Shown here in pieces: positions 1 to 7,379 of a stretch of DNA of 10,289 nucleotides. A program made the position numbers and the translations under genes. The first letter of the stretch is position 1. The number at the start of each line of letters is the position of its first letter. The notes under the pieces were generated by a model. That model ran no database searches and was not told the DNA's origin. It saw only the letters and a program-made list of their open reading frames with translations. The stretch spans positions 1 through 10,289 of the forward strand of contig JACMLS010000994.1 in NCBI GenBank assembly GCA_014379485.1, in the 5' to 3' direction. The DNA is from Bacteroidia bacterium (lineage in GTDB: Bacteria > Bacteroidota > Bacteroidia > B-17B0 > Aurantibacillaceae).

Positions 1-2898
1 ACATCCGTTTGCATCAGTTAGTGTAAGCGTGTAATTTCCCGCAGTTAATCCGCTTGGGTTAGCACCGCTTCCGGAAGGAGACCAGCTGTAAGTATAAACA
101 GGTGTTCCGCCGCCTGCAACACTTGAAACCGATCCGGTGGTAGTGATACAATTTATATTTGTTGCTGTTAAGTTTAATGTAAGTTGAGTTGGTTGAGAAA
201 CAGAAATAGTTGTTGTAACTGTACAATTGTTTGCATCTGTAACTGTACATGTATAATTTCCGGCAGCAAGTCCGCTCGCTGTTGCGTTACTTCCACCGGA
301 AGGTAACCAGGAATAAGAATAATTTGTCGTTCCTCCATTTACAGTTACCGTTGCTGAACCATTTGTTGTTCCAAAACAAGAAGCAGGAGATGATGTTGTG
401 TTTGCAGTTAATTGTGTTGGTTGTGTTACACTTGCCGTAGCGGTTACAACACATCCGTTTGCATCGGTAATTGTACACACATAACTTGCGGCACCCAGGT
501 TAGTTGCTGTTGCGTTATTACCGCCCGAAGGTGACCACGCATAAGAATAATTTGTTGTGCCGCCATTCACTGTAACGCTTGCAGAACCACTTGTTGCACC
601 AAAGCAGGGAACAGATGTTGCCGTTGCATTTGCAGTTAATTGAGAAGGCGCTGTGATAACTGATGAAACAGAAGATGTACAACCTGTGCTGTCTGTTATT
701 GAACAAGTGTAAGTTCCGGCCGCAAGATTAGTTGCTGTTGCATTACTTCCGCCCGAAGGTGACCATGAATATGTAAATGGAGATGTTCCTCCGCCCGGCG
801 CAACTGTTATACTTCCGTCTGTTAAACCAAAGCAGGAAATATTTGTTGAAGAAGAAACAGTAAGACTAACTGAACCGCCTGATGTAATAGTTACGCTGTC
901 CGTTACAACGCAGTTGTTTGTATCGGTAACTGTTACACTGTAATTTCCTGCTGCAAGATTTGTTGCGGTTGCTGCGCTTCCGCCTGATGGTAACCAGGAA
1001 TAAGTATATCCGGAAGTTCCGCCGTTTACAACCGTAGTTGCGTTGCCGTTGTTTGCAGAGCAGGTAGCAGGATTTGATGTAACAGAAATAGTTAACTGTG
1101 CAGGTTCTGTAACAATTGCAGTAGCAGTAACCGCGCAACTGTTTGCGTCTGTAATTAAAACAGAATAAGTTCCTGCACCAAGATTAGTTGCAGACGATGA
1201 AGTTCCTCCGGTTGGCGACCATGCATAAATAAAACTTCCTGCACCACCGTTTGCAGTTACGTTTGCAGAACCATTGTTGTTGCCAAAACAAAGTGCCGAA
1301 GTTGTTGTTGTGGTTGCAGTTATTTGTGCAGGCTCTGTAACAACAGAAGATGCAACGTTCACACATCCGTTTGCGTCAGTAACCGTTACCACATAAGTTC
1401 CGGCAGCAAGACTATCTGCTGTGGCTGTGGTGTCATTGGATGCTGACCACGAATAAGTGATAGGTGCAGTTCCTCCGCTTGCGTTTACGCTTGTGCTGCC
1501 ATCAGACAAACCAAAACAAGAAACATTTGTAACAGAAGCAACACTTACTGTTACTCCGCCTGTTGATCCTACAATTGCTGTTGAAGAATCTACGCAACCG
1601 TTTGCGTCTGTAACAGTGAGTGTGTATGAACCGGGCGCAAGATTGTTTTCATTTGCAGCTGTTCCTCCTGAGGGAAACCACGAATAAGAATAAGATCCGT
1701 TTCCTCCAGAAACAGTTGAAGTAGCCGAACCATTGTTTCCTGTACATATGGATGGATTGGTTGAAACGCTTACAAAAAGTTGCGCAGGTTCTGTAATTGT
1801 TGCAGTAACAGTTGTTGTACATGAATTTGCATCAGTAATGGTACAGGTATAAATTCCGGCAACAAGATTTGTTTCATTGGCAGTTGTTCCGCCCGAAGGA
1901 GACCATGCGTAAGAATAATTTATTGTTCCGCCACTTGCAATTACACTTGCTGCACCGCTGTTGTTTCCAAAACACAAAACATCTGTTGTGCCCGATGTTG
2001 CTGTTAATTGAGACGGTTCTGTTATTCCTACAGTTGTAGTATAAGTGCAACTGTTTGCATCTGTAATTGTAATGGTATAAATTCCTGCATTAAGATTCGT
2101 TGCTGTTGAAGACGATCCTCCGGAAGGAAACCATGAGTACGAATAATTTGTTGTTCCTCCGCTTACGCTTACATCAGCAGACCCGTCACTTAACCCGAAA
2201 CAAGAAATTGATGTAGATGTTGCGACCGCAGTGAGTGCTGTCGGTTCAGTAATAGTTGCTAAAGTTGTAACGGTGCAACTGTTTGCATCTGTAACAGTGA
2301 TCGTATAAATTCCTGCAGCAAGTGAAGAAGCAGATGAAGACGTTGAAACAGAAGGAGACCACACATAAGTATAAGCAGGAGTTCCGCCCGATGCGTTTAT
2401 GTTTACAACTCCGTTTGAATCTCCAAAGCAGGAAATGTTGTTTGCTGTAACAGGAGAAACCAATTGCGTTGGTTCTGTTACCGCATAAATTGCATTGGAA
2501 GTACAACCTGCAACATCCGTAACCGTAACAGTATACGTTTGCGCAGTTAAACCACCTGCGTTTGCAGTTCCTTGTCCTGTGGTTGGAGCAGGACTCCACG
2601 AATAAGTAATACCTCCGTTGCCACCAGAAAAACCTGCGCTTGCAGTTCCATCATTTCCACCAAAACAATTTATGTTTGTTCCGCTTACAGTAGCGTTAAT
2701 TGCGTTTGTTCCTGTAATAATAAACACCACTGAATCCTGGCAACCAATAAAAGAAGTTACAACGCAGGTATAAGTTCCTGCACACATTCCCGATGCGTTT
2801 GCTGTTCCTTGGCCGGAACCAGGCACAGGATTCCATTCGTAAGTATAACCGGGAATTGAACCTGATGCGTTTACTGATGCCGTTCCTGTGCATCCGCA
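1..2898 (-). repeat. Array of 13 SprB-like protein repeats, 76-79 residues each
   Basis: I located the first cysteine codon of each unit, reading down the minus strand: 2898, 2667, 2430, 2202, 1974, 1746, 1518, 1290, 1062, 834, 606, 378 and 150. The spacings are 231 and 237 bp, then ten intervals of exactly 228 bp (76 residues). Each unit starts with a Cys (usually CFG) and has a second conserved Cys about 51 residues later in TDANxC. Unit 1 (CGCTGTASV), unit 6 (CTGNNGSATS), unit 9 (CSANNGNATT) and unit 13 (CITTTGSVSS) lack CFG. Unit 13 is cut by the window edge. The units are clearly diverged at DNA level, so the array is not a fresh tandem amplification. Confidence 0.9.
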
Positions 2899-3723
2899 AT
2901 TTGCGTTTGAAGATGCTCCTGATGCAACAACCAAAGCAGAAATAGGCGTACACGCATTGTTCAGTTGATTTATGTATGTTGTATTGGCAGCGTTGTTTGG
3001 AAGACCGGGCGTTTGATCATTAGGTGTAACACAGTTTCCTTCTGACCAATTGACCTGAAGATTGGGGTCTCCTCCGTTAAAATACCAAACGTTCTGAGAT
3101 CCTGAACCGCCGCTGTTGAAATAAATAAGTGTGTTAAGATTATCTGCAGCCCAGCAAACATTAAAAACTTCGCAACCTGATAAATTTACAAGGCGCATAC
3201 AATCGCCGGCGTTTGCAAGTAAAAGATTATTCCAGTTTGCACCGGCAAACCAACCTGCTGCGGGGTAACTGCACGCAAGAGCACCGGGCGTTGTTGCGTT
3301 TCCTTCGAATAAAGTAATGTTATTTATAGGAGCAATAATTCTGCAATTTCCATCTGACATAGAAAGATCGTCGGCAGGAATTGTAGGATCTTTATCTGCA
3401 CTGTTGTAAACTACAATGATTGTTCCTATTGGTACAGCTGCCCACATCGGGTCGAAAGAAAAACGTGCGCAACCTGCAGCTACACCGCCGGCTCCATGAT
3501 AGCCGCTGTTGTCGTCAAAGATCCATCCGCGTATATCAACGCTTGGTGGTACTGCGTTCGGATTACAACTGTAAACCACGTTTGTGTCTACCACAACAAA
3601 TTCCACCCACTCTTTATTTCCGTTTTGCCCGTTAGATACTTCGTTAATGATCATGGTTTGCGAATACGAGTGTGTACAAGCGCAAGCCAAAATTATAGAG
3701 AGGAGGAGTTGTAACCTTTTCAT
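1..3723 (-). CDS. T9SS-type secreted repeat protein (SprB-like adhesin), 3' end missing
   Basis: The frame is open without a stop from the ATG at 3723-3721 to the window edge, giving 1241 codons and no C-terminus. Residues 1-22 form a signal peptide (MKRLQLLLSIILACACTHS, then YSQ). Residues about 24-246 resemble a lamin-tail domain: it begins IINEVSNGQNGNKEWVEF, has a DIRGWIFDDN strand, and ends near QTPGLPNNA. From residue 276 on there are at least 13 SprB-type units with the core CFGxxNGSAxV, GGTxxYxYxWSPSGG, AGxYxxTVTDANxC and ITEPxQLTA. In known families such proteins are large surface adhesins exported by T9SS, for example SprB of Flavobacterium gliding motility. A C-terminal sorting domain (type B, gliding-motility-associated) is expected outside the window, which is inference. 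The gene is divergent from the DUF3616-like gene. Adhesion is likely, but the ligand is unknown. Confidence 0.9.
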   Translation of the reverse strand, partial: MKRLQLLLSIILACACTHSYSQTMIINEVSNGQNGNKEWVEFVVVDTNVVYSCNPNAVPPSVDIRGWIFDDNSGYHGAGGVAAGCARFSFDPMWAAVPIGTIIVVYNSADKDPTIPADDLSMSDGNCRIIAPINNITLFEGNATTPGALACSYPAAGWFAGANWNNLLLANAGDCMRLVNLSGCEVFNVCWAADNLNTLIYFNSGGSGSQNVWYFNGGDPNLQVNWSEGNCVTPNDQTPGLPNNAANTTYINQLNNACTPISALVVASGASSNANCGCTGTASVNASGSIPGYTYEWNPVPGSGQGTANASGMCAGTYTCVVTSFIGCQDSVVFIITGTNAINATVSGTNINCFGGNDGTASAGFSGGNGGITYSWSPAPTTGQGTANAGGLTAQTYTVTVTDVAGCTSNAIYAVTEPTQLVSPVTANNISCFGDSNGVVNINASGGTPAYTYVWSPSVSTSSSASSLAAGIYTITVTDANSCTVTTLATITEPTALTAVATSTSISCFGLSDGSADVSVSGGTTNYSYSWFPSGGSSSTATNLNAGIYTITITDANSCTYTTTVGITEPSQLTATSGTTDVLCFGNNSGAASVIASGGTINYSYAWSPSGGTTANETNLVAGIYTCTITDANSCTTTVTATITEPAQLFVSVSTNPSICTGNNGSATSTVSGGNGSYSYSWFPSGGTAANENNLAPGSYTLTVTDANGCVDSSTAIVGSTGGVTVSVASVTNVSCFGLSDGSTSVNASGGTAPITYSWSASNDTTATADSLAAGTYVVTVTDANGCVNVASSVVTEPAQITATTTTTSALCFGNNNGSANVTANGGAGSFIYAWSPTGGTSSSATNLGAGTYSVLITDANSCAVTATAIVTEPAQLTISVTSNPATCSANNGNATTVVNGGTSGYTYSWLPSGGSAATATNLAAGNYSVTVTDTNNCVVTDSVTITSGGSVSLTVSSSTNISCFGLTDGSITVAPGGGTSPFTYSWSPSGGSNATATNLAAGTYTCSITDSTGCTSSVSSVITAPSQLTANATATSVPCFGATSGSASVTVNGGTTNYSYAWSPSGGNNATATNLGAASYVCTITDANGCVVTATASVTQPTQLTANTTSSPASCFGTTNGSATVTVNGGTTNYSYSWLPSGGSNATASGLAAGNYTCTVTDANNCTVTTTISVSQPTQLTLNLTATNINCITTTGSVSSVAGGGTPVYTYSWSPSGSGANPSGLTAGNYTLTLTDANGC
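151..2202 (-). repeat. Three-unit super-repeat, 3 x 684 bp, inside the SprB-like array
   Basis: Units 4 to 12 fall into three consecutive triads: 1519-2202, 835-1518 and 151-834. Position A has CFGLSDGSADV, CFGLSDGSTSV and CFGLTDGSITV. Position B has CFGNNSGAASV, CFGNNNGSANV and CFGATSGSASV. Position C has CTGNNGSATS and CSANNGNATT in the first two triads, each entered by SVxxNPxxC and followed by a glycine-serine linker (GSTGGVTVSV, ITSGGSVSLTV) instead of TEPxQL. In the third triad position C is a normal CFG unit that resembles its neighbour, unit 11. Equivalent cysteine codons are exactly 684 bp apart in every case. The reading is that triads duplicated as blocks, followed by replacement or conversion in the last one. 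Confidence 0.8.
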
Positions 3724-4278
3724 GTTTCAATAATTAACTTGTCAGACAAAACAGATTATTGAAGCGGTTTCGGAAATTGCATTTTAGCAAACCTGTAGGG
3801 TTCTCACTTCTGTGAAACAAATGTAATGAATAAGAATTTATCTTTCTTTAACTGGTATTAAGTTTATGTGATGTGAATATAAAATTTCACTTTACCCGTG
3901 TTTTCAGAGGTAATTCATCGATAATATTAAAGAAAATACCGATGAGTGTTTTTTTCCCGGGGTGCCCGCCCAATGACAATTTGTTAAATAAAAATTTACT
4001 GAGTCACAAAGTACCGGTTTGCCACCCAAAGAAATCTTAAAGGAATCTCTTTTGCTCCGAAAGCACCTGTTCAGTTATACAAATTTGGAACCGAATGATT
4101 TCTGAAAAATTTCTGGTTTAAGAAAAGGTCAAAAAAACCCTTTGTACTTTTTCCTTAGTTTATTTAATGTTCAGTTAAGGTTAGTGTAATTGAATCAAAG
4201 ATTAATTAATGTTTACATGTTGCTTGATGCACCGTTGGCTTTATTTCGTTTTGCGATATTGCGCGCTTATAAAAATTT
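3724..4278. other. Gene-free divergent intergenic region
   Basis: This 555-bp gap lies between the start codons of two divergent secreted-protein genes, so it should hold both promoters. Beyond the possible minus-strand -7 element at 3818-3825 I see no strong motif. A short GC-rich patch near 3956-3972 (cccggggtgcccgccc) stands out in otherwise AT-rich DNA. A weak tcatcg/cgatga pair with a 19-nt loop near 3917-3947 is followed by a T run, but it is too weak to call a terminator. No convincing plus-strand promoter or small gene was found. Confidence 0.6.
3818..3825 (-). promoter_or_regulatory. Candidate -7 element for the SprB-like gene
   Basis: On the minus strand this reads TACATTTG, an exact match to the Bacteroidota -7 consensus TAnnTTTG, and would leave a 5' leader of roughly 85-90 nt before the ATG at 3723. 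No TTG-type -33 element is visible at the usual 17-23 bp distance, so the call rests on one short motif. Confidence 0.3.
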
Positions 4279-6756
4279 ATGCGAAAAGATTTCAATTTAT
4301 TTTTCCTGCTCTGTACAGTCCTCTGCATTTTTTACTGCACAACTGTTTCTTCGCAAACTCAAATGGCCATTTGGAATTTTGCTTCTGTTGCCAACGCTGC
4401 AACAAATCCTTTTAACGCTACTACTGATTCTGTTTCGGGCACACCTTCTTTACAACAGTTTTTTCAGAATATTGATAACAATGGCATTGCAGGTACAGCG
4501 TATACAGATGTTAACGGTGTTAATCATTCTGCAAGCAATGCAATTTCGTGGAATGATATTAAAGGTTCAGGAACAGATGCTGAATTGATAATTACTGTAA
4601 ACACTGCTGGCTGGGACAGTATTTTTCTGCGCTTTGATTATAAAAGTGAATCAGCTAATTCTTTCGATATAGAATATTCAAACGACGGTGGTTCAACCTG
4701 GACTCAGATCATCAATAACACTTCCATTAACTCTGATGGTTTTAATAACTGGGACTCAAAAACTGTAAATCTTACATCCTTTACCGCTTTAGAGGATGAG
4801 CCTAATTTGCAAATTAAAATTCAGGATTTAGATAACTCAGGCGACGATCAGTTTGCATTTGATAATGTTGAACTATATGGAAGCAAGGGTACAAACAAAC
4901 CTTCCATTGTATTGCATTCATCCACTACAGATTATTTAAATCTTGATACTGCAAATACTACAAACGGATTAGCAAGCGGAGTGATTGATGATGTTACTGA
5001 CCCCTGCCGCACAAAAGGATTTACTTTTCGTTTAAAAGATGGTGATACGCCATTGAACCTGCTTACACTTTCTGCAACAAGTTCAGATAATAGTGTGGTA
5101 CCTAACGCAAACCTTACTTTTATTACTATTAATGACAGCACAAGAAATTTAAGAATAGACCCTTCAGGCGTTGGATACGCTGATATTACTGTAACAGTGA
5201 GTGACGGATCTGCAAGTGATTCCTACCTAATAAATTTCGCCGCATCAGACACTGCTTACGATGTTGTAAATACAGATTTTCATACAGGAATTTCTGATGC
5301 TTCAACAGCAATAGATGTAGGTAATAATTTTTTTCTTGGAGGTGATGATGAGAGTAACGCCTTGCATTTGTACCACAAAGATTCATCGGGTTATTTTTTT
5401 AATGAATTTGATATTGCCGGCCCAATGGGTATTTCGGGCGAGGGTGATTTTGAAGCTTCCTGTAAAAAAGGATCGAAAGCGTATTGGATGGGTTCTTTAG
5501 GAAACTCTGTTAGTGGAAATATTCAAACCTCAAGACATCGTTTTTTTGCAACTACTCTTACAGGTTCGGGTAGTTCTACTGTTGCGTCGTACATTGGTTC
5601 GTATAACATGCGCCCTTCTATGATTTCGTGGGGAGATGCCCACGGATATGATTTTTCATCAAGCGCTGCAAGCGGAATGATTCCTAAACAAATTGATGGC
5701 TTTAATGTTGAAGGTATGTGCCTTGGGCCAAACGATACTTCTCTTTACATAGGTTTTCGCGCGCCATTGGTTCCTATAGGTAACAGAACCAAAGCGCTTA
5801 TTTGCCCTATCAAAAATTTTGAAGCCTGGTTCAATAACGGATCACCAATTGGTTCGCCTGTTTTTGGAAATCCGATTGAATTAAATCTTGGAGGACGTGG
5901 AATACGAAGCATTGAAAAAAATGCAAACGGACAATATTTAATAGTTGCCGGAAGTTATGATAATGTACACAACGCTGCCTTGTTTGAATGGAATGGAGTG
6001 CCAACCAGCGCTCCTGTTTTATTAGCTGCCGATCTGACAAGTTTAAACCCGGAAGGTATTGTTTCTTTCCCCTCTCCATTCTACAACGGATCTACAGTAG
6101 AATTAATGAGCGATGACGGAACGCAGATCTGGTACGGTGATGGGATAGAAAATAAATTATTACCGGATATGGAAAATAAAAAATTCAGAACCGTAAAAGT
6201 TGTCACTACCGGCGGAACTCTTCAGCCTTGTGTAAATCCTGTCTTAACAAGTGTTACTGCGTCTCAACCAACAATTTGTACAGGTGACAGTTCTGCTTTA
6301 AACATTATTGGGAATTTAAATGGCGCAACAACATGGAAAATTTATACTGACAGTTGCGGTGGAACAAGTGTTGATAGCACAGCGGGCGCCAGCGTCATGG
6401 TCAGTCCTTCTGTAACTACTACATATTATATCAGAGGTGAAGGTGGTTGTGCTTTAGCGAATAGCTGCTCGCCTGTAACAATTGCGGTTTCAATTTGCAC
6501 AGACATATCTCAGGCTAACCTAAGCAATAGTTTTAATGTGTTTCCAAATCCTGTAAGTGATTTATTTACTATTGAAGCCACAGGAATTTCCCATTACCAG
6601 GTAATGATTTATAATTCTATCGGGCAATTAGTCTTGTCTCAAAACAGCCAGGGAATTAAAACCAATATCATCGTATCAGATTTTTCAACGGGCGTTTATC
6701 ATGTCAGGTTGTTAACCAACTCAGGCGTTGTGATCAAAAGAATAATTAAAAATTAA
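4279..6756 (+). CDS. Secreted DUF3616-like protein with T9SS type A sorting domain
   Basis: This 825-residue protein starts at 4279 because residues 1-26 make a clean signal peptide (MRKDFNLFFLLCTVLCIF, then VSSQ). Residues about 29-200 look like a jelly-roll module (AIWNFAS start, FAFDNVELYG end). Residues about 215-330 look like a cadherin- or Ig-like module ending in GYADITVTVSDG. Residues about 334-640 match the DUF3616 pattern: DASTAIDVGNNFFLGGDDE, EGDFEAS, VEGMCLGPNDTSLYIGFRAP, GRGIRSIEKN, LIVAGSYD and LNPEGIV. Residues about 652-740 form a cysteine-containing Ig-like domain (TICTGDSS, TTYYIRGEGGC). Residues about 750-825 are a T9SS type A signal (FNVFPNPVSDLFTIE, GVYHVRLLTNSGVVIKRI). 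The protein should be exported by T9SS and anchored or released. DUF3616 has no settled function; a beta-propeller-like fold is plausible. No catalytic residues can be named. Confidence 0.9.
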   Translation: MRKDFNLFFLLCTVLCIFYCTTVSSQTQMAIWNFASVANAATNPFNATTDSVSGTPSLQQFFQNIDNNGIAGTAYTDVNGVNHSASNAISWNDIKGSGTDAELIITVNTAGWDSIFLRFDYKSESANSFDIEYSNDGGSTWTQIINNTSINSDGFNNWDSKTVNLTSFTALEDEPNLQIKIQDLDNSGDDQFAFDNVELYGSKGTNKPSIVLHSSTTDYLNLDTANTTNGLASGVIDDVTDPCRTKGFTFRLKDGDTPLNLLTLSATSSDNSVVPNANLTFITINDSTRNLRIDPSGVGYADITVTVSDGSASDSYLINFAASDTAYDVVNTDFHTGISDASTAIDVGNNFFLGGDDESNALHLYHKDSSGYFFNEFDIAGPMGISGEGDFEASCKKGSKAYWMGSLGNSVSGNIQTSRHRFFATTLTGSGSSTVASYIGSYNMRPSMISWGDAHGYDFSSSAASGMIPKQIDGFNVEGMCLGPNDTSLYIGFRAPLVPIGNRTKALICPIKNFEAWFNNGSPIGSPVFGNPIELNLGGRGIRSIEKNANGQYLIVAGSYDNVHNAALFEWNGVPTSAPVLLAADLTSLNPEGIVSFPSPFYNGSTVELMSDDGTQIWYGDGIENKLLPDMENKKFRTVKVVTTGGTLQPCVNPVLTSVTASQPTICTGDSSALNIIGNLNGATTWKIYTDSCGGTSVDSTAGASVMVSPSVTTTYYIRGEGGCALANSCSPVTIAVSICTDISQANLSNSFNVFPNPVSDLFTIEATGISHYQVMIYNSIGQLVLSQNSQGIKTNIIVSDFSTGVYHVRLLTNSGVVIKRIIKN

Positions 6757-6777
6757 ACTGAAAATTTCATCGTTATT

Positions 6778-6942
6778 TTATACCAATTGGACACATTAAA
6801 TAGTTCAATCTGCTTGTCCTTTTTCATTAATATTTCTTCAAAAAGTTGTTCCATAGTCCCTGCTATGCAACAACTTTTTTCATCATCTTAATAAAAAAAT
6901 ACGGCGCATCTTTAAACTATTTAATGTGTCCAATTGGTATAA
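6778..6942. repeat. 165-bp nested palindrome with perfect 28-bp terminal inverted repeats
   Basis: Positions 6778-6805 and 6915-6942 are perfect 28-bp inverted copies (outer ends ttataccaattgg and ccaattggtataa). A second inverted repeat lies inside at 6840-6856 and 6863-6879. The centres of the two structures coincide (6860 and 6859.5). The stretches between them are partly complementary too, sharing attaa and a T-run/A-run. A DNA element such as a MITE-like insertion around a terminator is possible. There is no transposase and no target duplication beyond a possible TA. Confidence 0.85.
6840..6880. terminator. Bidirectional hairpin terminator
   Basis: The stem aaaaagttgtt-c-catag pairs with ctatg-c-aacaacttttt across a tccctg loop, with a single C/C mismatch. 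Six T residues at 6875-6880 serve the plus strand, and five A residues at 6840-6844 serve the minus strand. It lies 83 bp after the stop of the DUF3616-like gene and before the next plus-strand gene, so it probably ends transcription from the former. Confidence 0.75.
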
Positions 6943-6968
6943 TAAGTATATTTAGCCTTCTAAAAATT

Positions 6969-7379
6969 ATGGCCTCGACCCCCAAACACAAGGCACTTGA
7001 AAATACCTGCTTTTTTACCTGGCTTGACGAATTCGGAATTTGTCATACAGAGGTAAAGGAAAACTCTGTAATAGAATTAAAAGACGCGGTTGAAAATAAA
7101 GAAGACGTGTTAACAATTGCCGGAGAAAAGATTCCGCCAATTTTAGTTGATCTTCGTAAAATAAAAAGCATCAGTAAAGAAGCGCGCGATTATTTTGCTA
7201 TGAAGAACAGAAAGCCCGGTGTAAAAGCAATTGCAATGCTTATTAAATCGCCGGTAAGTAAAATAATCGGCAACTTTTTTTTGGGAATAAATCTGCCATC
7301 TGTTCCTACCAAATTATTTAACTCAGAAACAAAAGCGCTAAATTGGCTGAAAGAAAATCACACAGAAAGAAAACAATGA
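6969..7379 (+). CDS. STAS/SpoIIAA-like small protein (DUF7793-type)
   Basis: A 136-residue soluble protein with no signal peptide or membrane segment. The frame is open from 6846, but I start it at 6969: the upstream codons run through the terminator and the right arm of the palindrome, while homologous-looking sequence begins only after this ATG. The pattern WLDEFGICHTEVKENS, ILVDLRKIKSISKEARDYFA, SPVSKIIGNFFLGIN and PTKLFNSETKALNWL fits the Bacteroidota STAS/SEC14-like family typically found beside histidine kinases. STAS-fold proteins bind or modulate kinases and other regulators. Its stop overlaps the start of the kinase gene (ATGA), so translation is probably coupled and the two products probably work together. 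The family call is from memory of the motif pattern; the partner role is inferred. Confidence 0.75.
   Translation: MASTPKHKALENTCFFTWLDEFGICHTEVKENSVIELKDAVENKEDVLTIAGEKIPPILVDLRKIKSISKEARDYFAMKNRKPGVKAIAMLIKSPVSKIIGNFFLGINLPSVPTKLFNSETKALNWLKENHTERKQ

Noticed and set aside
1..2898. CRISPR-like periodicity
   Set aside because: The period is coding: exactly 76 codons with an open frame, divergent DNA and protein-level conservation, with no short identical repeats or spacers.
249..3714. Many short frames in other phases across the left third, on both strands
   Set aside because: They are shadows of the long continuous minus-strand frame with its regular repeats; their sequences are low complexity and show no domain pattern.
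3917..3957. Possible terminator in the divergent gap
   Set aside because: Only a 6-bp stem with a 19-nt loop before the T run, and no gene ends nearby.
4190..4588. 132-codon plus-strand frame overlapping the start of the DUF3616-like gene
   Set aside because: It overlaps the signal peptide and first domain of a clearly real gene in another phase and has no recognisable motif.
6846..6968. Upstream extension of the STAS-like frame to an ATG at 6846
   Set aside because: It runs through the terminator hairpin and the palindrome arm, and family-like sequence starts only at the ATG at 6969.
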